This document shows, piece after piece, positions 53,205 to 63,896 of a stretch of 64,000 nt of DNA. Location of the stretch: positions 682,001 to 746,000 of the forward strand of contig CP110630.1 of the NCBI GenBank assembly GCA_026210745.1, in the 5' to 3' direction. The position numbers were made by a program, and so were the translations under genes. The stretch's first letter is position 1; every line of letters starts with the position of its first letter. Under the pieces are notes generated by a model. It saw only the letters and a list, made by a program, of their open reading frames with translations, was not told where the DNA came from and searched no databases. This DNA is from Exobasidium rhododendri. Lineage: Eukaryota > Basidiomycota > Exobasidiomycetes > Exobasidiales > Exobasidiaceae.

Positions 53205-56177
53205 TCATGGGAAGACTTCGTTCAGGGTCATATTCGTTGAAAAGTTCTCCGAGATGCTGCTTCGTAAGATTCGTAGCGGTTGTTGCTGCTGCTGTTGTGA
53301 TGAAATGTCCATCATTGCTAGTCTGTCAAGTTTGTTGCTGCCACTATTGCTATAATCGTCAATATCACCGATACTACTGCTATCTGGCTTCTGTCCTATC
53401 GTCATTGTTGATGCCGACTTAGTCAGTCTCCACATCTCGTTGTTCTCCTTGTCCATCCCAGCTTCCGGTCCTCCGCGTATGGATGAGACGTTCAGTCTGG
53501 ACTTTCTATTCAAGCGAGGGGGTGCCGGGAGGGATCGTAGTCTTTGACCAGTCTCCCACTTATTCGTTATCGCATTGGTCGAGTCATTAGAAGAATCAAA
53601 CGTGCCCCGATGGTCTGCTTGGCGTGACGAATGTTGCGCTTGGTGCTGCTCTGCGAAATGAGTAGAGGACTGCTCTTCTGCACACAGATACGCCGATGAA
53701 GGACTGGTTCGCGGTCTCACATGATTGCCTGACCTTTCCCTGACTCTGGCCGTGGCGCTGACTCCCCCCTCTTTGGCAGCATCGTTGCTCCTTTCCGAGG
53801 CCTTTCCTGCTGATCTGAGTGAAGACGAGCTTTCTTGCCCTCGCAACCGATCAATCGTGGCAATCATCTCCTCTGGTGGCAGGATCCTCTCCATTACCGG
53901 CGGCTTCGCAATCACCACTAGATTCGATGCTGGCCCGCTTACTTTGCCGGCTTCCACTGCCTTCTTTATTTCGCTGCCCCATCTACCCTCCCCTACTAGA
54001 TTCTTAGTGCGAAACTTCACATTTCCGCTCTGACTGCTCGACATGGCAGACTGTCTTGATGTCTTCTTAGGTGATTGCCAGATGTTGGCCGTACTGCCAG
54101 CAACGGGTGCTGGCTTTGGCGGGTACAGTCGATTGGCTATAAGTCCAGTCTTACGGCTCGACATCTTGTTCGACGATGAAGACCGTGGCGGACTGGAAGA
54201 CGTAGTGGAGTACTGCTTCAGATTGTCATTGCTTGGTCTAAAGAACGATTGATGAAGAGTAGGAAGAGAGGGAGAAGAGACCAGCTTGTTCGCATGGCGG
54301 GACTGATTGGTGACCGACAACTTCATGACTTCCTTTTCTTTCTCTTCCCGTCCTTTGCTGTTCAACAGAGTGGCCAAGTCTTCCTTTGACGGGCTTTCAA
54401 CAATGACAGCCTCGGAGAGGTACCCAAGATCAGGACAGAAGCTGCTAGCTTGAGGCGATTCTTTCTGTGGCGGCTGTTGAGTATGGTAGTCTTTGTTGTC
54501 CAAGTACAGATTCAATCCCAAGACAGAGTGGCTGCCTCGAAGCAAGCCGAATCGATCTCGAGGCTCTCCTTCACTGCTATGCTCTGCTGATGAGACAGTC
54601 TCGAACATGTGCATCGACGGCGTTTGGGGGCTGGATAAAGGAAACGTTGACTGACTTGCATTGCTAGAGCTGTTGACACTGGGGCTGGAAACAGCCTTAC
54701 TGCCATCGTCCCCTGCCTTGCTGCTCTCGTTGTTCGATTGCAGAATGGAGGAGGGGAAGATGGACGCCAAGTGAGCAGAGTTGCCATTACCAAATTGCAC
54801 GCTGTTCCTGGTACTCTGACTGCTGGTGCTCTTTCGTGAAGACGACCTTCTCAGTGTGCCCAGCAAAGGTGAGGAGAACGAGGCCAAGGAATTGAGATGC
54901 CCATTGAACGAGAGACTGCTTCTCTCCATGCTGATCCTCGTGCTGCTTTGCTCTCCCCTGCAATAGAAGGAAGAGCGAGCGCTCGTACCGCTGCTTGTAG
55001 TAGGTCGGCTACTGTGAATGCTCTCCCCTTCGCCGCTCTTTCTGGTCAGAGAAACGGCCGAGATCAACTCGGTAGACGCTCTTCTTCTGGCCTTGACGAA
55101 TTTGTCGGCAGCCGTCATTGTCGCCTTTTTCTCTGGAATGCGATCTGAATCATTGAGAGTGTAGGCCTCAGAAGAGTAGGAGTCCTCGCAGCTTTCCAGG
55201 AGTTGGTTCGCAGATTTGTTCAGATTCGAGTCTTGTCTTTTTCGCTGACTCGCCATGGCGGCTGACATGAGACTAGAGGAATTCGTCGGCGGCACTCCAT
55301 AGAAGGTATTGAAGTCATCCGTCACCGTGGCCAGTGCAGGTCTCCTCTTTCGAGCATGCGAAGGCAAAGTGATCAAGGAGGCAGTCGACAGTGCAGGTGA
55401 CGGAGCAGAGGGCTGTTGAGACGCAGGTCCATAAAGACAGCGCGAGAAAGCGTCTGCCCAAAGTGCCATACTATGTGCATCGGTAGCTTGCAATACAAGC
55501 GATGTTTGGGCGGGGAACGAAGCTGCCTTTACAGCGTGATGATCCCCTGTATGTTCCGAATTAGGACCGTCGTTGTGAGAGGGATGTATGCTGACGTCGA
55601 CGTCGCTGCCATTATGCGATGGCGCAGAAGCGTGGTACTGCTCAGACAATGATTGACTGCTTCCACTGCCAGACATCAGTTGGTATAGCCTCTTTGATTT
55701 TGACGCAAACTTGTTGTGCCAAGTGCTCGACGAGTTCATGCCTGCCCTTTCTGCAGATAGGTTGTCATTTGACTTGCGAGAGCGAACATTTGCTGCAACC
55801 GGTCTCTTAGAAGAGGGTGGCCCTCTGTCAAAAGCACTGTATAAGCTGTTACTCGTCGACGATCGAGGTATGCCGCGAGCTTTGACTGCATTATTGGCAG
55901 CAACACTTGCCTCACCGAGCAGCGTCAATTCCCACTGTCCTGTTCCATGAGCTCCATAATCACCCGAAGCTCTAAGCTTCTGATATGTGCTGAGAGGAAC
56001 AGCTCGAATGAAGCGCTCCGGTCGAGTTGAGGCAGTGTTGCGGTCCAAGTAGATGTTCAACGTTCCACTGCTGAGAACACACCATCTCTGAGTCCATTCT
56101 CCTTGTCGATGAGCTTCTTGCAGTGATAGAAATCCTTCAAAGGACGACATGGTACGAAGCGTGGATCTCTCGCTCAT
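53205..56177 (-). CDS. PH-domain protein with long Ser-rich disordered region
   Basis: Single exon, 990 residues, ATG at 56177 (an alternative start MSSFEGFL is nine residues later). The first 80 residues read as the start of a pleckstrin homology domain: FEGFLSLQEAHRQGEWTQRW, then WCVLSSGTLNIYLDR with the core Trp and a GQWELTLLGEA strand. The C-terminal helix of the PH fold appears only after a Ser/Asn/His-rich insertion of about 120 residues (TSLVLQATDAHSMALWADAFSRCLYG, about 220-250), so the domain is split. The remaining 740 residues are low complexity (Ser, Asn, Arg, Lys) with no domain recognised and end in a poly-Gln stretch. A membrane-lipid-binding or cell-cortex scaffold role is inferred; function unknown. 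Confidence 0.75.
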   Translation of the reverse strand: MSERSTLRTMSSFEGFLSLQEAHRQGEWTQRWCVLSSGTLNIYLDRNTASTRPERFIRAVPLSTYQKLRASGDYGAHGTGQWELTLLGEASVAANNAVKARGIPRSSTSNSLYSAFDRGPPSSKRPVAANVRSRKSNDNLSAERAGMNSSSTWHNKFASKSKRLYQLMSGSGSSQSLSEQYHASAPSHNGSDVDVSIHPSHNDGPNSEHTGDHHAVKAASFPAQTSLVLQATDAHSMALWADAFSRCLYGPASQQPSAPSPALSTASLITLPSHARKRRPALATVTDDFNTFYGVPPTNSSSLMSAAMASQRKRQDSNLNKSANQLLESCEDSYSSEAYTLNDSDRIPEKKATMTAADKFVKARRRASTELISAVSLTRKSGEGESIHSSRPTTSSGTSARSSFYCRGEQSSTRISMERSSLSFNGHLNSLASFSSPLLGTLRRSSSRKSTSSQSTRNSVQFGNGNSAHLASIFPSSILQSNNESSKAGDDGSKAVSSPSVNSSSNASQSTFPLSSPQTPSMHMFETVSSAEHSSEGEPRDRFGLLRGSHSVLGLNLYLDNKDYHTQQPPQKESPQASSFCPDLGYLSEAVIVESPSKEDLATLLNSKGREEKEKEVMKLSVTNQSRHANKLVSSPSLPTLHQSFFRPSNDNLKQYSTTSSSPPRSSSSNKMSSRKTGLIANRLYPPKPAPVAGSTANIWQSPKKTSRQSAMSSSQSGNVKFRTKNLVGEGRWGSEIKKAVEAGKVSGPASNLVVIAKPPVMERILPPEEMIATIDRLRGQESSSSLRSAGKASERSNDAAKEGGVSATARVRERSGNHVRPRTSPSSAYLCAEEQSSTHFAEQHQAQHSSRQADHRGTFDSSNDSTNAITNKWETGQRLRSLPAPPRLNRKSRLNVSSIRGGPEAGMDKENNEMWRLTKSASTMTIGQKPDSSSIGDIDDYSNSGSNKLDRLAMMDISSQQQQQQPLRILRSSISENFSTNMTLNEVFP

Positions 56178-57636
56178 TTGTATCTATTGAGCTGCTAGCG
56201 GAAAGTAGACTAGATGCTTTGAGCGATTAGGTGATTTGATCCCTAGAAGTGCATTATTTGAGAAGCTGAAAGACAGAGGAGGTGAACAGGAACGGAGATC
56301 GAGAGTCTGAAAGGCGATGAGCAGCAGTACTGTTGGATGCTGGCGGATTGTGATGCAAAGATGTATGCGTGCTTGCGAAGAGAAGAAACGGTCAAGAGAG
56401 AGAGGCAAATTCAAGCCAGAGGTAAGGCGAGACTAGAGTTGAAAAGCAAAGAGCAAAGAGGTGATGACTGACAGAGTGTTGACGGACCCCGGCCTTGTTG
56501 GACGATGGTTATTCGTGATGCAGGAGCAGGGTTTGTAGTGTGTAAGTAGCCTCGGTGTCGACTGTGCTTTCTGGCATCAGTGATGTGTATATCCGTGTTG
56601 ATGTAGTGGATCTTATTGATTTCGACTAGAGGAGCAGAGAGAAGTTGACCGGGCTCCCCAGATGACAAGACGAGGAAACAGAGGAAGGGCTATCAGTTTG
56701 AAGACCGCCGAATAGGCAGCCGCTGTTGACGCACAGACAATCAAGCGTCGTAGCCAAAGCTGCGTAACAGACTTTCTCCCTGACGTTTGTGTCGCTCGCT
56801 GATGCTTTGTGAAACCCTTTACAATTACCGCGGTTGTGAAGGATGTGGTCGTAGTGCGTTCCCCTATTGCGAACAATACGTTTGAAGCGTCAAGCCAACG
56901 TCTTCCACTTCCAAATTCCGTACCCGTTCTTCGAGACGTTGTTAATCGGATGGAATGCTCGCAGAAGGGACGATAGGGAGAAAGATACAGGACACTGCCG
57001 ATCTAAGTGTGATCCACTGCCTCTCTCTGCGTTTTCCATCCCCCTCTTTCCCGTCCTCCCGCTGCTCGCTCTGCTCTGCCTCCCTCTCAACATTTTCCCT
57101 GACATCCTTTGTTTGGCGCGCAGCAGAGCAACAAATCTGACATGTCGCTACTGGAACGCACACCAACACTTCGCGCCCTTACTTAGTCCAACTACTTTAT
57201 CTATCTGCAAGTGCAGGAAATTAATAAAGCTTCACTGTATCTATCCAGTAGTACACTACGCGGCGAATAGTTCCGATTTTCGAAAAGATAGAAAGCAAGA
57301 ACGAGAAGATTAGGAACGCGAATAAAGGACCGCAACCGCGATGAGAGCACAATGTGACTTCATCAAATTCGGAGAAAGTGGGGGATGTGATAATTCAGTG
57401 TTGAACAGACTGATGAATTAGAAGAGGATCAACCGAGTTGGAAGACGGAACGAGGATGGAGAGGTTACAAAGACAGATGTACACACGGTTCTCTTCTTCG
57501 GAGAGACAGAAACCACCGATCGGGGTACGCGAGAGAGAGAGAGAGAGACTAGGGAAGGGATTAAAGGGGGATGTCGTGAAAGGTGGAAGGACTGGAGGAT
57601 CTCCGTCTTTGTTCACATTGAACTCTTGACATGCGA
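56178..57636. other. Large intergenic region between PH-domain gene and RRM gene
   Basis: 1459 bases, the largest gap in the window. Several open frames of 70-150 codons exist on both strands, but none shows a signal peptide, conserved motif or splice structure. A GA microsatellite lies at 57530-57548. An unrecognised non-coding RNA cannot be excluded. Confidence 0.5.
57530..57548. repeat. GA microsatellite
   Basis: About nine GA units in an intergenic region. Confidence 0.9.
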
Positions 57637-58524
57637 TTATACAGCTTGGCCGGCGCTAGCCACATCCGTTGCTCCATTGCTGAGACCACTGCCAGCTTTA
57701 CGATCGGGTGAACCGTGTAGGCCGAGGCTGCCGTGCGAGAAGCTGGAGCGAGGAGCGGTAGTCATTGGGTTCAAAGGCAGACTTCTGAGAGCGGCCGAGG
57801 AAGTCACGTTGTGGGTGAATTCGGGGCTCGAGTCACCTGCATTCGAAGCAGCATGTTCACCAGTGACGGCATTGGTGAGGGGATGGACGTGTGAAAGGCC
57901 TCCATTGGCAGCATCAAAGAGAGCAGCAGCCAAGGGCTTAGCTGGCAGACTGCTCGGATTCGATCCACTTGGATTTCTTCGATGAGCAGCTCCTAATGCT
58001 TTGCCGATACTTCTTGGACTTCCTCCTACAGAGTTGCGGATAGATGGAGTCGCTGTAACTTCCTCCTGATGGGGTGCTCCATACGCAGGTGTAGCTTGAA
58101 TTCCTGCATTGGATCTTGATCTAATTCTGCTCTGAATAGAGGCGATAATCATGGCAGCGTCATCGCCATCGTATGGTCGAATCTTTGCCGGGATGCCAGT
58201 AGACGTCATCAGAGAGGGCGGGGGAGACATTAGTGTCTGGAGATATGCTCTCTTTGCTGTGGTTCGTTTATATTATAGCAAGGTCGAATCAGTACAAAGT
58301 GCAAGTCCCAATCGATTTTGCTCATCATTCTCACCTGTAGCAGCATCGGCGAAGATCACGAGGGCTGTGATGTCATCGACCCACTTTATCTTGAAGCCAC
58401 CTCGATCGTCCTCCCACTGCGAAAAGATGGCTTGAATATCTCTCGTCTTGAGTTCAGGTGGAAATCCGCTGAGTTCAAGTATGCGTGTTACTAGGGGTGA
58501 GAGTAGGGGCAGGGCTGAGGACAT
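57637..58524 (-). CDS. R3HCC1L-like RRM-fold RNA-binding protein
   Basis: Two exons, 58524-58335 and 58256-57637, 269 residues. An RRM-like domain occupies residues about 10-75: VTRILELSGFPPELKTRDIQAIFSQ, GGFKIKWVDDITALVIFADAATAKRAYLQTL. The strings FPPELKTRD, F-x-IKWVDD-x-x-AL and the following residues match the C-terminal domain of vertebrate R3HCC1/R3HCC1L and its fungal relatives. No R3H domain is present. The rest is Ser/Ala/Asn-rich and disordered with Arg pairs. The splice join restores ATAKRAYL, a conserved helix. The precise function of these proteins in fungi is not established. Confidence 0.72.
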
Positions 58525-59643
58525 GATTTGTGAGAGTGAGAGGGAGAGTGAAGGAGAAGCTGAGTCGAGTTGAGGATGTGATTGTTTCTCTTTTCAGGAA
58601 AAGAGTACTGTGAGCCTGAATCTTGAAGCGGGTGCAAATTCTTTCTTATGTTTATTTGTGAGATGCCGGACAAAGGGGACAAAGAAAGATCTTGACCAAA
58701 GAGTATGTCTGCGAAGGAAAGGGGTTTTGGAGGGAGAGAAGTGGAGTCAGATGATCGATTCGAGCTGGAAGGAACAAAAGGAAATGAGGGGAGTAGCGGT
58801 CCTGGGCGAAGAACGAAAAGACGATGAGATGGGGGGATATGCAAGAAGAAAGGGGGTGTTGCCGGGCGAGGAGCTCCCAAGTCTCACTGACAAAGTGCGT
58901 AGAAGGGCGGTGGCTTCTCCAGTCACGACTGCGCCACTCTACGTGGAGCTTTGGGGCGTGTTGAAGCTGCAACGGCGGCGCAAATTAATATGCATGCACA
59001 GTATTCTTAAGTCGCATAGCTGACTAGTCTCTCTCAGTCGCCCCCTCCCCCCTCGCTCCATCTTGTCATATTTGACAAGGAGGGTCCTGACACACTCTTG
59101 CCTCTTCGGCCTCAATATGTTCCACGTACCACTCTTTATTGTCATCCAGGACTCACAGAAGTGTTTTCTTGAAGATGAGAGGTGGGCGGATGCGACGAGC
59201 TTGTCGGGAAGATGAGAAAGTATGATCGACTGTAATTGAGCTGAATGAATGAGTGCTGCTGATATTAGTGGTAGGAGTAGCGAGGCTTGCTCAAAAGTCA
59301 GTGAGCAGTGAAACAGAGGAGAGGAATCGAGGAGTCTGTGTCGAGATTGAGAGGGGGATCGAATCGGTAGGGGAGAGAAAGAGGGGCGTGTGGAATTGCG
59401 GTATGTGAAGGTGTGTAGGTGTGTGTGTGTGTAGACGAGATCGTCATTACACGTCGCATTGACGCTAAGGGGCTCGAGAAAGTAGGAACCCCCCTTCAAA
59501 ACGCGCAGGGCAGAAGATCTTAGATCTCACAATCACGGCATGAAAAGTACGTTTGTTGAGTCTTGTAGTGATGAGGGGAGGCGATGGAGGAAAGAAGAAA
59601 AAAACACACACGCACGCATGCACACACATATAGACACTGTGTT
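58525..59643. other. Intergenic: RRM-gene promoter and GDI1 3' flank
   Basis: 1119 bases. Contains a TG-rich run (59411-59432) and a run of A with CA repeats near 59599-59630. Open frames are antisense-like or low complexity; no gene supported. Confidence 0.55.
59411..59432. repeat. TG-rich microsatellite
   Basis: Interrupted TG units downstream of GDI1. Confidence 0.85.
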
Positions 59644-61394
59644 CTAGTCCTGAATCTGGGCACCTTCATCGGCTGAACGAGACTTGAGCACCAATTCCTT
59701 GCCATTCGTAGCGCGACGCCAGACCTGAATATGCCGCGGGGAATGGAGAAGGAGGTCGGAATTGATCAGGTCTCGCTTTGCAACAGGAATTCTTCTCTGG
59801 CTTCAACACTCACGTTGCGAACGTCCTCAACGATGGTCTCCACATGACTGGTCGCGTCCAGACTCCGCGTGATAAAGATGTTGTCTTGCTCGCCCATTTC
59901 CGTGGGCTCCTCTAGGGGAGAGATGCTCACGAATCTGAGTTCAGTGGGCAGACGGCACAGCAATGTCAGCACAATAGCTTCCCTCTGCACCAATAGGAAT
60001 CCCATCCTCCCCCCACCCCACACTCACTTTTCGAAGATTGGCCCAAGCAGGTCGAGACCCGGTCGCAGCTCGAGCTCTGGAGTAGAAGTCTCCACAATGG
60101 TAGAGACTTGCGCCACATAGATGTCCTTTGCGCAAATGTTGTGCGTGCCTGACACTTCGGCAATGTAAATGTCGTGCTTCCGGTTGACTTGATTTTGAGG
60201 GATGATCAGTTGCACAGAATCTGAGTTGTCGGTATTGGGTATAGGATGCTTGAGAAGACAGATCGCTCGCACCACCTTGCCGGTCTCGCGAACTTTCGAC
60301 TTTGTATTCTGTCCTCCAATATTGCCCCTAAAGTAGCTCGGGTCGCCGATGAGCATGTCCGCCTTGACAGTCTCCTCTCCGCATCGAACACCAGCGAATT
60401 TTCCAGTCTCCTCATCGAGGACAATCTCGTCAACTTGCTTGTCCAACATGTATGTTCCTCCGTAGATGGCGCTCAAGCGAGCAAACGCTTGAGGCAGCTC
60501 TCCCATTCCGTACAATGGGTAAATGTAGGGTGATTTCCCATAACGAGCCATGGAGCTTGTGTACAGGACAATGCGATCGTACGTCTCGCGAGCAGGTCGC
60601 TGCATGTATCTGTGCGTGGATCGGAAAATTAGGCTCAACTTTGGTCACTATTTCCAATCGTAAAAGCAGGACCACTTACGAATCGTCCAAGTGAAGCGCC
60701 ATGGCATGACCGATGAAGTCTCGAGTGCCGGGCTCGAGGTAGAAGTAGTCAAAGATCTTGGCCATCGGCGTAGAGTCGAGATTTTGGCCTGCGAAGAGTA
60801 CAATCAGTAGCAGCAAAAGGCCTCGTGTAAGCCTCAAATGAACGCACCTTGATGGGTAGTAGGGTCATCGTCTTTCCAGTTCTGGATGAACTCAAAGAAT
60901 TTCTTGGCTCTCCTCTTTTCAAAGAGCCCCATCAGGGACGAACGAACGGCTTCCATTTCAGTTGCTGGCACTTTGGCAATTTTACCATCGCGGTAGACGT
61001 AGCTGGCAGCAATCTGCTTGAATTCGAGGTACCTCGTCACATCGGTATGTACGAGCATCTTTGTCAGTTCTCCACTGGCCATCATGAATTTGGGAATCAG
61101 ATCCAATGCGTAATCTCGGTCCCTTCCAATGTCGGTGGGCGGTGCTGTGCCAGGTCGAAACTTCTCGTAGAGTTGGGTCAGATTTAAAGACGCTCCCTCT
61201 CCGCCGTAGTAGCTGTCGTTGATCCACTCCCTTCAGCCTGATGTCCTACCGCCCTGCACTTCCCCTCGCTCCCATCGCACTCACGCATTTCGATCAATCT
61301 GCAGGATCTTCTTTCCATCTACAGACAAGAGGGCGGAAAGGACGCATTCTGTCAAGCCCGACCCCAAAATGACATAGTCGTAGTGCTCATCCAT
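59644..61394 (-). CDS. GDI1: Rab GDP-dissociation inhibitor
   Basis: Six exons: 61394-61285, 61212-60848, 60788-60680, 60609-60028, 59934-59814 and 59724-59644, total 455 residues. The first exon encodes [24 protein letters not shown] with the FAD-like GxGxxE motif and IDRN, followed by [11 protein letters not shown] in exon 2. Other GDI landmarks are [38 protein letters not shown], the [21 protein letters not shown] region that binds Rab switch regions, and [24 protein letters not shown] extracts prenylated Rab-GDP from membranes and recycles it in the cytosol. Length and all motifs match fungal GDI1; the REP subfamily is excluded by the lack of its long insertions. Confidence 0.96.
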
Positions 61395-61770
61395 TGTGTC
61401 TTCAGATGTGAATGTAGGAGGTCCAGCGGTGATGGGAGACGCCGCAAGGAGGGGTGGTGTGTGTGGTCTCGGGTGGTGGAGATACCAGTGATCGAAAGTG
61501 ACGCGTTGCTTGATCTTTTTACACTTGACAATTTTTGTTCAGCGCCTACAAGAGGAGGTGAACGGACCCATGCAGTCACATCCACATGCCATAGTAGACA
61601 TCGAGGCAAAACCTTGCCTTCTTTGCAGTGTGGCTATGCAAGGCAAGCGAAAAGTAGAAATATTACAGCATGAAATCGTTCATCCGGTGATGCCAAGTCT
61701 GACGGTATCGATCCGAGAAAAAACACATGCGGAGGCAGAAGTATTGAAGGAAAATAGCAAAAAAAAAAAT
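61395..61770. other. Intergenic: GDI1 promoter and tRNA 3' flank
   Basis: 376 bases; no gene seen apart from the oligo-A run at 61759-61769 that serves as the tRNA terminator on the minus strand. Confidence 0.6.
61759..61769 (-). terminator. RNA polymerase III terminator (T run) after tRNA-Thr
   Basis: Eleven T on the minus strand directly after the tRNA 3' end. Confidence 0.75.
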
Positions 61771-61851
61771 TGCCCGTACGCCGATTCGAACGACGGATCC
61801 CCACATTTAAATAAATACAAGTGTGATGCTTTGCCCCTAAGCCACACGGGC
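61771..61851 (-). tRNA. tRNA-Thr (UGU) with a 9-nt intron
   Basis: Cloverleaf on the minus strand. Acceptor arm GCCCGTG with TACGGGC (one G-U pair), D stem GCTT/AAGC, anticodon stem TCACA/TGTGG with anticodon TGT at 61819-61817, T arm CGTCG-TTCGAAT-CGGCG, discriminator A. The anticodon loop is 16 nt, so 9 nt (61815-61807, TTTATTTAA) form an intron one base 3' of the anticodon, the canonical site. A TTCGAA box B and a T-rich terminator are present. Confidence 0.88.
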
Positions 61852-62612
61852 TGTTAAGTATCACAGCAAGCATGACAAAGCAATTATATACCCTGCTACA
61901 TTTTACGGGAATGTACGAGCGCTACCACATTAACAACATCAACATTTTCCCCCGCGATCCGGAACTCTCAGATCCTTTACCAATCGAGTTCATCCATAAT
62001 CATTCCCTTCCCAGAGGTAGTCTAAACGTACTATACGGTCGCCATCTGGTACAGGATGAATCTGTGGTGATGTCAACTAGCATGGGAGAACTTCACACTT
62101 TTTGCCAGAAATGCAGTACAGGAGCTTGCGCGCCGCTCAATCCGCACAAAGTCATTTTGCTCTGCTGGAGAGGCCCAAGCTCGGCTGAAAAATTTTCAAG
62201 CCTTGAGTGAGGTCTAATCTTAGCATGCTCGCTTTGACACTCTTATGCTCACCTTCGATCACACCAAAAGTATGCTGTTCGAGGACAAGCAGCTACATAG
62301 TAAACTGGATCACTTTCTCCATGATTTTGCTACCAAGTATTCGAGACATCTTCTTCCTCCTTGTCCAGGCGTCTTCTTCTCTACACACAAGGCGAATCTG
62401 AGTCAGATGAGTCGGCTGCAAGCTCAATCATCGCCATTACAGGTAGATTGCACCTCTATACCTTCAATGTGGAGTGAAAAGAGCACCCGACTCTCGTTTT
62501 TGTGAGAGTAGGCCACAGCATCTTCGGACCACTCTTAAATCATCTCACGGCATCGTATAGAAACAACAGGAAAACAAGCATAAGCGTAATATTAAAGTGA
62601 CGTCTCTCTTGC
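61852..62612. other. Intergenic between tRNA-Thr and the Kex2-repeat gene
   Basis: 761 bases of moderately AT-rich sequence. Plus-strand frames (61872-62210, 62207-62505) lack start context, motifs and a signal peptide. No gene is supported. Confidence 0.55.
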
Positions 62613-63896
62613 CTAGCTAGCGCTGACATTGATAGTAGCTCCGGAAAAGTTCTCATCGGAGTCGACGTCACCGTTGCCAGCGCCAATGTTTTCTACAATC
62701 GTCGTCTTTTGTGCGTTGTAAGCAGAGGCTTGAGACATGAGCGCACTGACATTTCCTACACCGAGCGGGCTTCTCTTGACACGAGTGGGAGTCAGCTTGT
62801 CTTCCTGACGCTTTTTAGCACTGACGTTGATCGTAGCGCCAGAGAAGTTCTCATCGGAGTCGACATCACCATTTCCAGCGCCAATGTTCTCGACTACAGT
62901 CGTCGTCTGTGCTGGTTCGACAAATGAGCCTCCGAGAGGGCTTCGCTTGGCGCGAGAAGGAGTCAGCTTGTCTTCTTGACGCTTTTTAGCACTGACGTTG
63001 ATCATTGCGCCAGAGAAGTTCTCGTCTGAGTCGACGTCACCGTTGCCAGCACCGATGTTTTCAACTACAGTCGTCTTCTGCGCTGCTACGGGAAACGAGC
63101 CTCCGAGAGGGCTTCTTCTGACAGGTGTAGGCACTTGTTGGATTTGTCTTTCTACAACGTTGATAGTCTGACCAGAGTAATTCTCTGAGACACCGCTCTG
63201 ACCGTTACCAACGCCGATGTTCTCCGTAATAGTCGTACCTGCCGACACTTTCGAATAGGCAGACTCGAGCTCCTCGACGTTCCCTACTCCGAGCGGGCTT
63301 CTTTTCATTGGCGTAGGTGTAGGTGTAGGTGCAGATGTTGCTTGGCTGCCTTGCACTTTCTGGCCATTCACTACGACGTTGGCGCCATTGTACTGCACAG
63401 TAGAGTCGGAATCACCTTTTCCCACACCAATGTTCACGACGGCGGATGTTTGACTAGCCGTCTCCGTGAGCATGGACTGGGTTGAAGCTTTTGTAGTGCC
63501 AGGGGTTGTACTCTTGGTGGTAGAGTTGGTGGTGCCGTTGCTTGTAGCGTTCGTGGTTTTGGCTCCAAGCTTGTGCTTGAGGATAGCAAATCGCTTTGCA
63601 TCAGTACTGGTGGTAGAGTTATCTAGGCTACTGCTTGAGTTTACAGTTCCTAGGGCACTTTCATCTACTCCAGTCGCTCCATGAGTCAGGTTCTGGAGCA
63701 GGGTGGTACCAACGTCGAGTGGGCTTCGCTTTGTAGGTCCTGCTGCCATAGGTGAGGGCTTGACACGCATGCTATTGTTGTCGACTTGGTTCCCACCAGC
63801 TAATCGCATGTCTTGGTATACAGGGGCCGCATCGATGCAAGATGATGCACTTAACAGGCCCATGAGGCAAACGATAAAATTTGTGCCAGCACGCAT
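62613..63896 (-). CDS. Secreted repeat precursor with Kex2 sites (KEP-type)
   Basis: 427 residues, ATG at 63896. Signal peptide 1-23. The protein is a chain of modules cut by dibasic sites: (K/R)R followed by SPL(G/D) occurs five times (after residues 57, 199, 261, 318, 375), plus KR at 102, 306 and 363. Each module holds one NIG-x-G-x-G unit (at 155, 226, 290, 337, 403) followed by a Ser/Asn-rich strand ending INV or similar; the last three are almost identical (NIGAGNGDVDSDENFSG). Cleavage at the dibasic sites would release peptides of about 43-52 residues (SPLGG...INVSA) and two short ones of about 10 residues (QEDKLTP-type). Residues 80-140 are Thr/Ser/Asn-rich and probably glycosylated. 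Similar in design to fungal Kex2-processed repeat precursors such as Ustilago Rep1, with no sequence match claimed. Function unknown. Confidence 0.82.
   Translation of the reverse strand: MRAGTNFIVCLMGLLSASSCIDAAPVYQDMRLAGGNQVDNNSMRVKPSPMAAGPTKRSPLDVGTTLLQNLTHGATGVDESALGTVNSSSSLDNSTTSTDAKRFAILKHKLGAKTTNATSNGTTNSTTKSTTPGTTKASTQSMLTETASQTSAVVNIGVGKGDSDSTVQYNGANVVVNGQKVQGSQATSAPTPTPTPMKRSPLGVGNVEELESAYSKVSAGTTITENIGVGNGQSGVSENYSGQTINVVERQIQQVPTPVRRSPLGGSFPVAAQKTTVVENIGAGNGDVDSDENFSGAMINVSAKKRQEDKLTPSRAKRSPLGGSFVEPAQTTTVVENIGAGNGDVDSDENFSGATINVSAKKRQEDKLTPTRVKRSPLGVGNVSALMSQASAYNAQKTTIVENIGAGNGDVDSDENFSGATINVSAS
62616..63113 (-). repeat. Tandem 171-bp coding repeat (three copies, last partial)
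   Basis: Codons 262-318 (63113-62943), 319-375 (62942-62772) and 376-427 (62771-62616, partial) of the Kex2-repeat gene. Copies 1 and 2 are near identical in protein and nucleotide sequence, which points to recent duplication. Confidence 0.85.

Noticed and set aside
56867-57313. 148-codon frame in the large gap
   Set aside because: No ATG context, motif, signal peptide or splice sites; composition like random sequence.
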